A stretch of 64,000 nt of DNA. Origin: Streptomyces sp. CHD11. Lineage in GTDB: Bacteria; Actinomycetota; Actinomycetes; Streptomycetales; Streptomycetaceae. The position numbers and the translations under genes were made by a program. Each line of letters opens with the position of its first letter. Within the stretch, counting starts at the first letter, position 1. The notes under the pieces were generated by a model. That model was not told where the DNA came from. It did not search any database and saw only the letters and a program-made list of their open reading frames with translations. This document shows positions 8,173 through 17,638 of the stretch, piece by piece. Location of the stretch: NCBI RefSeq assembly GCF_018638295.1, contig NZ_JABTTS010000031.1, positions 10,398-74,397 on the forward strand, given 5' to 3'.

Positions 8173-8898
8173 CTACCAGGGGACGGGCCCCTCGTCCGCC
8201 AGGCACGCCCCGGACGGGCCGTCCTCGTCGAGCAGGGCGAGCCGGACCACGATCGCGGCCCCTTCCGCGGGCGTGCGGCTGCCGCGGTGGTGGTTGATGT
8301 CGGTGGCCACCACTCCGGGCAGGGCCGCGTTGACCTTGACCGGGGTCCCCCGCAGCTCTTTCGCGTACGCGACCGTGAGCGCGTTCAGGGCGGTCTTGGA
8401 GGACTGGTAGGCGATCATGCTGACGTGCGCCAGCGGGGAGCCGGGGTCCGCGTTCAGGGTCAGCGACCCCACGTGGCTGGACAGGTTGACGACGCGCCCG
8501 GCCGGGGAGCGGCGCAGCAGCGGCAGCATCGCGCCGGTCACGGTGACCACGCCGAAGACGTTGGTCTCGTAGACCTCCCGCAGGTCGGCCGCGCTCGCCT
8601 CGCTCGGCGCGCCGGTGAAGCCTCCGGCCGTACCGGCGTTGTTGACCAGGATGTCCAGGCGTCCGTGGCGCCGTTCGATCTCGCGGGCGGCTCCGGCCAC
8701 GCAGGCCGGGTCCGTCACGTCGAGCCTCAGCGGCGTCGCGGCGATGCCGTCGGCGGCCAGCGCGTCGGCGGCCTGCTTGCCGAGCACCTCGTCCCGCGCG
8801 CCGACCAGGACGGTGATCCCCCGCTCACCGAGTTGCCGTGCGGCGGCCAGACCGATGCCCTTGTTGGCACCGGTGACCAGGGCGACCTTCTCGACCGT
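8173..8898 (-). CDS. Short-chain dehydrogenase/reductase
   Basis: A 241-residue classical SDR. It shows TGANKGIG (cofactor), LDILVNNAG, the serine segment NLSSHVG and the YQSSK active-site pair. The C-terminal loop is short, as in carbonyl reductase-like members. The GTG at 8898 with AGAAAGGAAA upstream is better than the ATG at 8928, which lacks a ribosome site. It is divergent from the flavin hydroxylase pair at 9166, with a StrR-type operator between, so it is probably a tailoring ketoreductase. Confidence 0.85.
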   Translation of the reverse strand, partial: TVEKVALVTGANKGIGLAAARQLGERGITVLVGARDEVLGKQAADALAADGIAATPLRLDVTDPACVAGAAREIERRHGRLDILVNNAGTAGGFTGAPSEASAADLREVYETNVFGVVTVTGAMLPLLRRSPAGRVVNLSSHVGSLTLNADPGSPLAHVSMIAYQSSKTALNALTVAYAKELRGTPVKVNAALPGVVATDINHHRGSRTPAEGAAIVVRLALLDEDGPSGACLADEGPVPW

Positions 8899-9034
8899 CA
8901 CGTCGGTTTCCTTTCTGCGGCCGGTCATGCGCGTATTCGCCGTGGGAAGAAGCGAAAAGCGAAGACACCCGACGATATTGCTGCGGTGCGCTCTCCACGT
9001 TCAAGCGTTCACCGCCGTGTTCAGAAGCGCCCGC

Positions 9035-9063
9035 GTTCAAAGGCGCCGAATAAGCGGTCGAAC
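9035..9063. promoter_or_regulatory. StrR-type operator 2
   Basis: GTTCAAAGG-N11-CGGTCGAAC, an imperfect inverted repeat with the same half-site length and 11-bp spacing as operators 1 and 3. It is located in the divergent promoter region between the SDR (-) and the flavin hydroxylases (+). Confidence 0.65.
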
Positions 9064-9165
9064 GCTCCGCCCGCGCCCGCGGAATTCGGAATCGTTGCGG
9101 CCGGACATCGTCCTGAGTAGCTTCACGAAGGCCAACCATTGCCACAGCGCAGAGGGCCTCACCAA

Positions 9166-10647
9166 ATGAAGAAGACTGACGTCATCGTGGTCGGTGCGGG
9201 GCCGGCCGGCCTGATGCTGGCCGGGGAGCTCCGCCTGGGCGGAGTGGAGGTGGCCGTCTACGACAGGCTGCCCGCGCCGGCCGGGGAGTCCCGGGCACTC
9301 GGCTTCAACCGGCGGGCGGCGGAGTCGCTGGCGCAGCGCGGACTGCTGGACCGGCTGGGTGGCTTCCGGTGGGGCCCGATGGGCCACTTCGGCGGGGTCC
9401 GCTTCGACCTCGGCATGCTCGACGAGGACCACAGCGGGGTGCTGGGCCTGTCCCAGGCCAGGACCGAGCAGGCGCTGGGCGGCTGGCTGGCCGACCTCGG
9501 CGTGCCGGTGCTGCGCGGCCGCGAGGTGACCGGTCTGCGGCAGACGCCGGAGGGTGTCGTGGTGTCCTTCACCGGTCCCGGCGGGCCCGGCGAGGAGAGT
9601 GCCGGGTACGTGGCGGGGTGCGACGGGGCGGGCAGTACCGTGCGCGCGCTGGCCGGCATCCCCACCCGGGACTGGGAGCCCACCCGGGGCATGTACACCG
9701 CGGAGATCACCGGTGCCGGCCCGCGCCCCCGGCCGATCGGCGAACGGCTCCCGGGCGGCCGCATGGTGGTGTGCACCCCGCTGGGCGGGGGCCGCTGCCG
9801 GGTGGTCGTCCACGACCCGGACCTGCCCGCCCGTCCGGAGCCGGGCGCGCTGACGTTCTCCGAGGTCGCCGACGCGTGGCGGCGGCTGACCGGCGAGTCG
9901 ATCGACGGCGCGCACTGCGAGTGGCTGTGGGCGTGCGGCAACTCGGCCGCGCTGGCCGCGGAGTACCGGCGCGGGCGGGTGTTCCTGGCGGGCGACGCGG
10001 CGCACGAGATCCCGCCGCTGGCCGCGTGGGGACTGAGCGCCGGGCTGCAGGACGCGGTGAACCTGGGCTGGAAGCTGGCGGCGACGGTCCGCGGCCGGGC
10101 CCCCGAGGGCCTGCTCGACACCTATCACGCCGAACGCCGTCCGGTCGGCGAGCAGTTGATCCGCAACGCCCGCGCGGCGTCCAGGCTCTACCTCGGTGAC
10201 GAGGCCATGGACCCGGTCCGCGAGGTGGTGGGCGAGCTGCTGGCCCACAAGGACGCCGCCGAGCAGGCCGCCGGAGTCGTGAGCGGTCTCGGGGTCCGCT
10301 ACGACCTGGCCAAGGGCGACCACCCCCTGCTCGGCCGGCGCATGCCCCCCGACCACACCCTCACCCTCCCCGACGGCACCCGCACCCGCGTCGCCGAACT
10401 CCTGCGCACCGGACGCGGCCTCCTCCTCACCACCGACGAGACCACCGCCCACACCGCACGCCACCACACCGACCGCGTCGACATCGTCACCGCGCCCCCC
10501 ACCGACACAGCCGCCACCACCCCCGACACCGTCCTCGTCCGCCCCGACGGCTACGTCGCCTGGACCGCACCCGGCACCACCGACGACCTCGACCAGGCCC
10601 TCGAGCGCTGGTTCGGCGCCGCCACCCCGCAGTACGCCGACCGGTGA
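9166..10647 (+). CDS. FAD-dependent aromatic hydroxylase (PHBH class)
   Basis: A 493-residue group A flavoprotein monooxygenase. It has the FAD/NADPH fingerprint VVGAGPAGLMLAGEL at residues 7-21, the DG motif GCDGAGSTVRALAG and the second FAD motif VFLAGDAAHEIPPLAAWGLSAGLQDAVNLGWKLA. The thioredoxin-like C-terminal domain ends with the DGYVAWTAPG segment typical of type II polyketide hydroxylases. It is followed after 35 bp by a close paralogue, and long stretches of the two genes are almost identical in DNA. It probably hydroxylates or epoxidises an angucycline-type intermediate. Confidence 0.92.
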   Translation: MKKTDVIVVGAGPAGLMLAGELRLGGVEVAVYDRLPAPAGESRALGFNRRAAESLAQRGLLDRLGGFRWGPMGHFGGVRFDLGMLDEDHSGVLGLSQARTEQALGGWLADLGVPVLRGREVTGLRQTPEGVVVSFTGPGGPGEESAGYVAGCDGAGSTVRALAGIPTRDWEPTRGMYTAEITGAGPRPRPIGERLPGGRMVVCTPLGGGRCRVVVHDPDLPARPEPGALTFSEVADAWRRLTGESIDGAHCEWLWACGNSAALAAEYRRGRVFLAGDAAHEIPPLAAWGLSAGLQDAVNLGWKLAATVRGRAPEGLLDTYHAERRPVGEQLIRNARAASRLYLGDEAMDPVREVVGELLAHKDAAEQAAGVVSGLGVRYDLAKGDHPLLGRRMPPDHTLTLPDGTRTRVAELLRTGRGLLLTTDETTAHTARHHTDRVDIVTAPPTDTAATTPDTVLVRPDGYVAWTAPGTTDDLDQALERWFGAATPQYADR

Positions 10648-10682
10648 GCGCCCGGCGAGACCCATCGAAGAGGAGCAGACAC

Positions 10683-12152
10683 ATGGCCAGGGATGTCATC
10701 GTCGTCGGGGCCGGCCCGGTCGGGCTGATGACGGCGGGCGAACTCAAGCTCCGCGGCGTGGACGTCGTCGTCCACGAGGCGCTGCCCGCCCCGACGCGCC
10801 AGTCGCGCGGCGCGAGCTTCACCAGGCGCACCGCCGAGTGCTTCGACCAGCGGGGCCTGCTCGGCCGTCTCGGCGCCACCGAGCCCGCCGACAGCCACTT
10901 CGGCGGCATCCCGATCGACCTCGGCATGCTGGCCGAGGACCACCACGGGCACCGGGGGGTCTCCCAGTTCCGCACCGAGCGGATGCTGGAGGAGTGGGTG
11001 GGCGAACTCGGCGTGCCGGTGCTGCGCGGCCGGGAGGTGACCGGTCTGCGGCAGACGCCCGAGGGTGTCGTGGTCTCCTTCGCCGGTCCCGGCGGGCCCG
11101 GCGAGGAGAGCGCCGCCTACCTGGTCGGCTGCGACGGCGGGCGCAGCACCGTCCGGAAACTGGCCGGGATCGGCTTCCCCGGCACCGACGGCCGGCGCGG
11201 TTTCCTCACGGCCGACGTCACCGGCATCGACACCCGCAAGCGGCGCATCGGCGAGAACCTGCCGGGCGGCAGCATGGTGATGGCCATGGACCTGGAGAAC
11301 GGCGTGACCCGGGTCGTCGTCCACGAGGCCGGTACGCCGCCGCCGCGCGACCGCGGCTCGCTCACCTTCTCCGACCTCGCCGACGCCTGGCAGCGGCTCA
11401 CCGGCGAGTCCCTCCACCACGGGCGGTGCCGCTGGATCAGCTGCTTCACCGACGCCTCGCGGGCCGCCGCCGAGTACCGGCGCGGGCGGGTGTTCCTGGC
11501 GGGCGACGCGGCGCACGTGCAGCCCCCGGCCATGGCGCAGGGGCTGAGCGTGGGTGTCCAGGACGCGGTGAACCTGGGCTGGAAGCTGGCGGCGACGGTC
11601 CGCGGCCGGGCCCCCGAGGGCCTGCTCGACACCTATGACGCCGAACGCCGGCCCGTCGGCGAGCAGCTGGCGCGCAACGCCCGCGCGGCGATCGAGCTGC
11701 GGCTCACCGGCGAGGAGATGGATCCGGTCCGCGAGGTGGTGGGCGAGCTGCTGGCCCACAAGGACGCCGCCGAGTACGCGGCCGGCATGCTGAGCAACCT
11801 CGGCGTCCGGTACGACCTGGCCAAGGGCGATCACCCCCTCCTCGGCCGGCGCATGCCCCCCGACCACACCCTCACCCTCCCCGACGGCACCCGCACCCGC
11901 GTAGCCGAACTCCTGCGCACCGGACGCGGCCTCCTCCTCACCACCGACGGTGCCGCCGCCGCACACACCGCACGCCACCACACCGACCGCGTCGACATCG
12001 TCACCACGACCCCCACCGACACAGCGGCCACCACCCCCGACACCGTCCTCGTCCGCCCCGACGGCTACGTCGCCTGGACCGCACCCGGCACCACCGACGA
12101 CCTCGACCAGGCCCTCGAGCGCTGGTTCGGCGCCGCCCGCACGGCCCTCTAG
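10683..12152 (+). CDS. FAD-dependent aromatic hydroxylase (PHBH class), paralogue
   Basis: 489 residues, organised like its upstream neighbour: VVGAGPVGLMTAGEL, GCDGGRSTVRKLAG, GDAAHVQPPAMAQGLSVGVQDAVNLGWKLA, and a C-terminus ending in DGYVAWTAPG and ALERWFGAA. The start follows GAGGAG. The last ~330 bp and two internal blocks match the preceding gene almost base for base while the substrate-domain parts diverge. This points to tandem duplication with later gene conversion. The pair may perform successive oxygenations of one scaffold. Confidence 0.92.
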   Translation: MARDVIVVGAGPVGLMTAGELKLRGVDVVVHEALPAPTRQSRGASFTRRTAECFDQRGLLGRLGATEPADSHFGGIPIDLGMLAEDHHGHRGVSQFRTERMLEEWVGELGVPVLRGREVTGLRQTPEGVVVSFAGPGGPGEESAAYLVGCDGGRSTVRKLAGIGFPGTDGRRGFLTADVTGIDTRKRRIGENLPGGSMVMAMDLENGVTRVVVHEAGTPPPRDRGSLTFSDLADAWQRLTGESLHHGRCRWISCFTDASRAAAEYRRGRVFLAGDAAHVQPPAMAQGLSVGVQDAVNLGWKLAATVRGRAPEGLLDTYDAERRPVGEQLARNARAAIELRLTGEEMDPVREVVGELLAHKDAAEYAAGMLSNLGVRYDLAKGDHPLLGRRMPPDHTLTLPDGTRTRVAELLRTGRGLLLTTDGAAAAHTARHHTDRVDIVTTTPTDTAATTPDTVLVRPDGYVAWTAPGTTDDLDQALERWFGAARTAL

Positions 12153-12267
12153 GCGCTCTCGACCGGTGGGCCGGTCCCTCCGGTCAGACTGCCAGGCACC
12201 CGTCCCGGCGCCGGGCGCACGGCGCCGGGACGGCCTCTACGACTCCAACCACGAAGGATCTGGTGGA

Positions 12268-13746
12268 ATGGCTGGCACCGAACAGGATCAGGTGAGCGCA
12301 AAGCCCCATGTGGTCGTCATCGGGGGTGGTATCGCGGGACTGGCGGCGGCGTTCCAGCTCCGCGACGAGCCGGTGCGGGTGACGGTCCTGGAGGCGTCGT
12401 CCCGGCTCGGCGGGAAGCTGTCGGTCTCCGAGGTGGCGGGGGTCGCGGTCGACGAGGGCGCCGAGTCCCTGTACGCCAACCGGCGCAGGACCACCGGGCT
12501 GATCCAGGACGCCGGACTCGGCGGGACGATCATGTCGGCGGGCGAGACCGCGTCGGCGATCTGGACCCGGGGCGGGATCCGGCGCCAGCCGGACCGTCAG
12601 TTCATGGGCGTGCCCTGCGACATGGACGATCTCGCCCGGTCGGGCGTGGTCTCCGCCGAGGGCGTCGAGCGGGCCCGGCAGGACCTCGTACTGCCGTCCT
12701 TCGACCGGGACGGCGACGTCTCGGTCGCGGACCACGTGGGCGGGCGCTTCGGCCAGGAGGTCCTGGACCGCCTCGTCGAACCGTTCCTCGCCGGTGTGTT
12801 CTCCGGCCGCGCCGCGGACCTGTCGTTCGAGGCCACGCTGACCCCGCTGGCCAAGGCGTCCCGCGCGCACGTCTCGCTCGCGGACGCGGCGGGCTCGCTG
12901 ACGCCGGTGCTCGCCGAGGGGCAGAAGCCGCCGCCGGTACGGGTGGCGACCCTGGACGGCGGATTCGGTTCGCTGCCCCCCGTGCTCGTACGCCAGGTGC
13001 TGGCCGCCTCTCCCGACGCGTCGGTGCGCACCGACGCCCCCGTACGGGAGCTCACCCGGGTCGCGGGCGGCTGGCGGGTGACCGTGGGCTCGGCCGCCGG
13101 ACCGGAGCACATCGACGCCGACGCCGTCGTCGTCGCCGTCCCGGCCGGTCCCGCGGGCCGGCTGCTCGCCGGGGTCCCGGGCGCCTCCGCGGCCGTCTCG
13201 GCGTTCGCGGAGGTGCCGTACTCGAGCGTCGCGATGGTCACGCTCGCCTACCCCCGCGCGGCGTTCCCCGGCGGACTCTCCGGCCGCGGCTACGCCGGCT
13301 ACCGGGTGCCCGCGGTGGAGAACAAGGCGGTCAAGGAGGTCACGTTCACCACGGTGAAGTGGCCGCACCTGGCCGGCGAGGTGGAGATCGTCCGCTGCTC
13401 GATCGGGCGGTTCGGCGAGGAGGACCTGCTGCAGCGCGACGACGCCGGCCTGGTGGCGCTGGCGACGGCCGAACTGGCCGAGGCCACCGGCGTCCGGGGC
13501 GCCCCGGTGGCGACCCGGGTCAGCCGCTGGCAGGACGCCCTGCCGCAGTACACCGTCGGCCACTTCGAGCGGGTGCGGCGGATCCGGGAGACGGTGGCCG
13601 CCCAGCCCGGACTCGCGGTGTGCGGGGCCCTGTACGACGGTGTGGGCGTCGGGGTGTGCATGGCCTCCGCGCGCCAGGCCGCCGACCAGGTGCTGGCCCG
13701 GTTGAGGCAGAACGCCGCGGCGGGTCCGGTCGCGGTCGGGACCTGA
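12268..13746 (+). CDS. Protoporphyrinogen-oxidase-like FAD flavoprotein
   Basis: A 492-residue flavin amine oxidase/HemG-HemY-like protein. The N-terminus has VVVIGGGIAGLAAAFQL (residues 15-31) and the extended FAD motif EASSRLGGKLSV. The C-terminus has the GVGVGVCMASARQAADQVL cofactor segment. Housekeeping coproporphyrinogen/protoporphyrinogen oxidases look similar, but its place downstream of two aromatic hydroxylases suggests a dehydrogenation in the pathway, e.g. aromatisation or quinone formation. The start has GGTGG just upstream. It ends at a strong bidirectional terminator. Confidence 0.82.
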   Translation: MAGTEQDQVSAKPHVVVIGGGIAGLAAAFQLRDEPVRVTVLEASSRLGGKLSVSEVAGVAVDEGAESLYANRRRTTGLIQDAGLGGTIMSAGETASAIWTRGGIRRQPDRQFMGVPCDMDDLARSGVVSAEGVERARQDLVLPSFDRDGDVSVADHVGGRFGQEVLDRLVEPFLAGVFSGRAADLSFEATLTPLAKASRAHVSLADAAGSLTPVLAEGQKPPPVRVATLDGGFGSLPPVLVRQVLAASPDASVRTDAPVRELTRVAGGWRVTVGSAAGPEHIDADAVVVAVPAGPAGRLLAGVPGASAAVSAFAEVPYSSVAMVTLAYPRAAFPGGLSGRGYAGYRVPAVENKAVKEVTFTTVKWPHLAGEVEIVRCSIGRFGEEDLLQRDDAGLVALATAELAEATGVRGAPVATRVSRWQDALPQYTVGHFERVRRIRETVAAQPGLAVCGALYDGVGVGVCMASARQAADQVLARLRQNAAAGPVAVGT

Positions 13747-13764
13747 GCCGTCCCGGCGGATACG

Positions 13765-13805
13765 GAAGGGGGCCGTGCCCGGAGTCACCGGGCACGGCCC
13801 CCTTC
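13765..13805. terminator. Bidirectional terminator hairpin
   Basis: A perfect 18-bp stem (13765-13782 with 13788-13805) and a 5-base loop AGTCA. It separates the plus-strand hydroxylase/oxidase operon from the minus-strand gene ending at 13822. Confidence 0.9.
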
Positions 13806-13821
13806 GGTCGTGCCGGGCGTG

Positions 13822-15573
13822 TCAGCGGTCCAGCACCGCGGCGAGCGCCTGCGCCAGGACCTGCTCCGGGTCCTCGGCGGCGCCCGTGCCGCGCCAGGCG
13901 ACATGCTGGTCGGGACGGACCAGGAGCGCGCCGGCGCCGGTGATCCCCCGGACGGCCTCCCAGCCGCCGTCCACGTCGGCGTACTCACCGCCGTCGCCGA
14001 TGCACACCGTGACGACCTGGACCGAGAACTTCTCCGCCACCCGCGCGGCCGCCTCGCTCCACGGCCTCCCCTGCGGGCCCGTGATCAGCGTGAAGCCGGT
14101 GCTGCCCGTGGTGTCGAGGGTGGACAGGCGCCGTCCGTCGCGGGTGATCCAGGCGTGCGGCAGCCGGTGCCCGGGGCGGGACGCCGGCCGGTGCTCGTTG
14201 CGCATGGGGACGCGGGCGGGCGCCTCGCTGCCGTCCGGGACGAGCGCGCCGTCCTCGTAGTGGAAGCCGACCTCCATGTCGAGCGACTGGCAGCCCCCGC
14301 GGTGGGTGTGGAAGATCTCCAGGGCGCGCGCCCGCACGGTGTCACCGAGCGGCGAGGGGTCGAAGTACTCCTCGAGACGCTGCCTGCGGCGCCCCGCCGG
14401 GATGTTGTGGCCGGCGCCCACGGCGTCGATGACCGCCTGGTGGTGGACGGCGGCGGACACGGCCCAGTCCACGTTCTCCCGGCCCACGGGCCGGCGTTCG
14501 CTCTCGTAGGTGTCGATCAGGCCTTCGGTGGCCCGGCCGCCGAGCACCGCGGCCAGCTTCCACGCGATGTTGTGCGCGTCCTGGATGCCGGTGTTGAGGC
14601 CGAGGCCGACGGCGGGGGGCTGGCGGTGCGCGGCGTCGCCGGCGATCAGCACACGGCCGACCCGGTAGCGGTCGGCGAGGTGCGCGTGCACGATCCAGTC
14701 CGTCACCTGGTGCACCGTCACCTCCAGGTCCGGGATGCGCAGCAGCTCGCGGATCCTCGGGACGACCGTCTCGTTGTCCCAGCGTCCGGGCGGGCCCGGG
14801 GCGAAGTGCAGGCCCCACTGCTCGCACTGCTTGCCCCAGCTCGGCCCCATCTCGATGAGGTTGCTGGACAGGTCGGGGTCCTCCGGGCTGAGGAAGTGCG
14901 TGATGAGCGTGCCCTCCTCCCACCACGGGGACAGGTCGGCGGAGAAGTACGCGGTCGTGGTGTTGACCAGTCCGGGCGGGCCCTGCATCTCGATGCCGAC
15001 CGCGGCTCCGACCATGCGGCCTCCGTCGGCCCCGATGAGGTACTTCGACGTGACCGTGGTGATCTCCCCGGTGTCGAGGTCGCGCACCTCGGCGACGACG
15101 TGGTCGCCCTCGTCGGAGAAGGAGGTCACCTCGTGGTGGAACAGGATCCGGCCGGGATTGCGGTCCTCGGCGTGCCGGCGCAGGATCGGCTCCAGCCACA
15201 TCTGCGGCAGCTTGGCGGGCAGTACGGGCCCGGCCGCCGCGTAGGTCCCGGTCAGTTCACCGCCGCCGAAGGCGTCCATCTCGTGGATCAGGCGCCGGTC
15301 CAGCGGCCCGTCGCCGGCGAGCGTGGTCTGCCAGCGCACCTTGCCGAACTTCTCCAGCGGCGCCGCCTCGGCGAGCACGTCGTCGGCGACCGAGTGCTGG
15401 CGGAAGATCTCCATCGTGCGCTGGTTGAGGTAGTGCGCCTTCGGAACCCTCGACGTGTCCGGGTGCCGCTCCACCAGCAGATGATCGACGCCCTGGTCGG
15501 ACAGGAAGACGGAGGCGGACAGACCACATCCGCCACCGCCCACGATCAGAACCGGAACCTCGACTGATCCCAT
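13822..15573 (-). CDS. FAD-dependent hydroxylase (phenol hydroxylase/TfdB type)
   Basis: A 583-residue flavoprotein monooxygenase of the longer TfdB-like type. It has VLIVGGGGCGLSASVFL at residues 8-24, GADGGRMVGAAVGI and RVLIAGDAAHRQPPAVGLGLNTGIQDAHNIAWKLA, then a thioredoxin-like C-terminal domain ending with LLVRPDQHVAWRG. It is longer than the PHBH-type enzymes in this window and clearly of a separate lineage. Homologues hydroxylate phenols or carry out Baeyer-Villiger type steps in polyketide pathways. It lies downstream of the peptide operon on the same strand, behind a 157-bp gap. Confidence 0.9.
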   Translation of the reverse strand: MGSVEVPVLIVGGGGCGLSASVFLSDQGVDHLLVERHPDTSRVPKAHYLNQRTMEIFRQHSVADDVLAEAAPLEKFGKVRWQTTLAGDGPLDRRLIHEMDAFGGGELTGTYAAAGPVLPAKLPQMWLEPILRRHAEDRNPGRILFHHEVTSFSDEGDHVVAEVRDLDTGEITTVTSKYLIGADGGRMVGAAVGIEMQGPPGLVNTTTAYFSADLSPWWEEGTLITHFLSPEDPDLSSNLIEMGPSWGKQCEQWGLHFAPGPPGRWDNETVVPRIRELLRIPDLEVTVHQVTDWIVHAHLADRYRVGRVLIAGDAAHRQPPAVGLGLNTGIQDAHNIAWKLAAVLGGRATEGLIDTYESERRPVGRENVDWAVSAAVHHQAVIDAVGAGHNIPAGRRRQRLEEYFDPSPLGDTVRARALEIFHTHRGGCQSLDMEVGFHYEDGALVPDGSEAPARVPMRNEHRPASRPGHRLPHAWITRDGRRLSTLDTTGSTGFTLITGPQGRPWSEAAARVAEKFSVQVVTVCIGDGGEYADVDGGWEAVRGITGAGALLVRPDQHVAWRGTGAAEDPEQVLAQALAAVLDR

Positions 15574-15730
15574 GGTCGTCCTTTCGGAAGGTGGCAGACA
15601 GACCCGCGCCGGCGTTGCGCATCAGGGTGACGGGGACTGCCGTACGTGCCGGTCTTGGTAGTGCTCGCAGCATGGCAAGGACGTCTCCACCGCCGGTCAA
15701 GGACGGGTGGAGACGTCCCGCGCCCACCGG

Positions 15731-16231
15731 TCACCGGGAGCGCCCCCGCCACCGCTCGTGCCACGGCCGCCGCGGTCGCCGCGGCCGGCCGGTCTCTGCC
15801 GGGAGGTCGCTGAAGGCCCAGCCGAGCCAGTCCTTGATGTCCACCGCCAGCACCGGTCCGCCGTCCTCGAGGTAGCGGGCGCCGTCGAACTGCGCGTACT
15901 TGCGGTCGATCAGACCGAGCGCGTGGGTGCGCTCCGGGCTCTCGCCGACCACCCGGCCGGTGCCGCGCAGCCGTACCCACCAGGCCTTCAGCCAGTCGTC
16001 GTCGTAGAGGTCGGCCAGGACCGTGACCCGCGGGTCACGGTCCAGGTTGCGCAGCCGCTTGGGCCGCGGGTTGCCGTTCTTCGGCCGGTCGGTCGGCGAG
16101 TAGAAGACGTCGCCGTCGACCACGAAGATGACGGGCACCATATGGGCGCCGCCGTGTTCGTCGACCGTGCCCAGCCGGACGGACCGCTCCCCCTCGAACC
16201 GGCTCCGCATCTCGTCCTGTCCGAGTTTCAT
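15731..16231 (-). CDS. PPOX-class split-barrel (F420/FMN) oxidoreductase
   Basis: A 166-residue member of the pyridoxamine-phosphate-oxidase-like superfamily that often binds F420 in actinomycetes. Features are LGTVDEHGGAHMVPVIFVVDGDVFYSPTDRPK near residues 20-52, then RNLDRDPRVTVLADLYDDDW and a basic C-terminal tail. It is encoded 117 bp downstream of the MFS exporter and may belong to the peptide operon. It could reduce a C=C or quinone substrate; the actual role is unknown. Confidence 0.75.
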   Translation of the reverse strand: MKLGQDEMRSRFEGERSVRLGTVDEHGGAHMVPVIFVVDGDVFYSPTDRPKNGNPRPKRLRNLDRDPRVTVLADLYDDDWLKAWWVRLRGTGRVVGESPERTHALGLIDRKYAQFDGARYLEDGGPVLAVDIKDWLGWAFSDLPAETGRPRRPRRPWHERWRGRSR

Positions 16232-16348
16232 CGCCGCTCCTCGTGTCGGGCGCCGCGCATGGCCGGCGGCGCCGAGCAGGCCCGGCGCCGAGGTCTCGGC
16301 GCCGGTGCGGGCGGCCCGTACGGGCGCGGGCGGCCCGTCGGAGGCCGC

Positions 16349-17638
16349 TCAGGTCCGGCCGGCGTGCTGCCGCCCGGACACCGGCTGCCGCTTTCCGCGG
16401 TGCCGGCGTGTCCTCACCACCAGCAGCAGGACCACACCCACGACGGCGAGGCCGACGGTGGTCAGGCCGGACAGCCGGATGGTGCCCGCCGGCCCGAGCG
16501 CGCCGACCAGCGGCCCGCCGAGCGCCGCGCCCAGCGGGGTCGCGATCACCAGGATCGCGCTGCGGAAGGCGCTGAGGCTCACCAGCTCCTCCAGGGGCGC
16601 CTTCTTCTGCAGCAGGGTGATCGTCACCGGCCCGTAGGGCGCGTAGATCAGTCCGCCGAGGCCGAAGCCCACGATGCCCGCGGCGAGCGTGCCGAAGTGC
16701 GCGAAGGGGAGGATCGCCAGCCCCCAGCCGGCCACGATGGCCAGCGCGGTCGGCCACAGCGGGAGCCGCCGCAGTGTTCCGGCGACCAGGGCGCCGATGA
16801 CCGCGCCGACGCCGAAGGTGCCCCAGATCCACCCCAGCGCGGTGGGGTCCCCGCCCATCTCCTCGGCCACGAGGACCGGGACCGCCACCTCGATCGGTCC
16901 GTACAGCAGGTAGAACACGAAGGTGAGGGCGAGCAGGCCCATCAGTTCCGGGTGGCGGGCGAGGGTCTGGCCGCTGCGCCGCAGCGGGACCGGCGGACGG
17001 CGGGCGATCTTGCCGGCGCCGCGCACCCGGGCCGACACGACGGCGAGGTACAGATAGCTGACCGCGTCACCGGCCAGCACCGCGGCGGGCCCGAGAGCGG
17101 CGGACACCAGACCGGCCAGCGGCGGCCCGATGATGAACGACAGCTGCTCCTGGCTGCCCACCAGCGCGTGACCGGCCAGCCGGTCCTCGTCCCTCAGGGT
17201 CTCGGCGACGAACGTCTGCCGTCCGGCGATCCCCCAGGCGTGCAGGACCGAGGAGGCGGCGAGCAGGGCGATGTAGGTGGTGACGTCCAGCAGGTCCAGC
17301 CAGTACAGGGCCGGGATCAGGGTGAACACGACGGCGCGCAGGATGGCGTTGAGCAGGATCAGGCTTCTGGCGTTGCGTCCGCTCAGCCAGCGTCCCAGCG
17401 TGAGCGAGCCGATGGCGGCGGGCAGGCTGTAGGCGGCGACCGCCAGGCCCACCACGATGGACCGGTCGGCGGGAGCGGCCAGTTCGACGGCCAGCCACGC
17501 CACACCGACGAAGCTCATGCCGTCGCCGAGGAAGGAGACCAGGAAGCCGGGCTGGAGCCGGCGGAAGTCGGGGTTGGCGAGGCAGCGGGTGTAGCCCTCG
17601 GGCAGCACCCGCCGCGCCCACCGTGCTCCGGTCGTCAC
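16349..17638 (-). CDS. MFS transporter
   Basis: A 429-residue major facilitator exporter of the macrolide-efflux-like group. About ten to twelve hydrophobic helices are visible, from FLVSFLGDGMSFVGVAWLAVEL to VGLAVVGVVLLLVV. A cytoplasmic loop with ARRPPVPLRRSGQTL lies at mid-protein and the C-terminus is basic. The GTG start overlaps the stop of the preceding FGE-like gene by 4 bp (GTGA), so it is translationally coupled to the FGE/PhyH operon. The natural reading is that it exports the product of that operon. Confidence 0.9.
   Translation of the reverse strand: MTTGARWARRVLPEGYTRCLANPDFRRLQPGFLVSFLGDGMSFVGVAWLAVELAAPADRSIVVGLAVAAYSLPAAIGSLTLGRWLSGRNARSLILLNAILRAVVFTLIPALYWLDLLDVTTYIALLAASSVLHAWGIAGRQTFVAETLRDEDRLAGHALVGSQEQLSFIIGPPLAGLVSAALGPAAVLAGDAVSYLYLAVVSARVRGAGKIARRPPVPLRRSGQTLARHPELMGLLALTFVFYLLYGPIEVAVPVLVAEEMGGDPTALGWIWGTFGVGAVIGALVAGTLRRLPLWPTALAIVAGWGLAILPFAHFGTLAAGIVGFGLGGLIYAPYGPVTITLLQKKAPLEELVSLSAFRSAILVIATPLGAALGGPLVGALGPAGTIRLSGLTTVGLAVVGVVLLLVVRTRRHRGKRQPVSGRQHAGRT

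Noticed and set aside
12268..13746. Housekeeping haem protoporphyrinogen oxidase.
   Set aside because: The fold fits, but no haem genes are nearby and it is embedded after two aromatic hydroxylases; kept as a pathway flavoprotein with function open.
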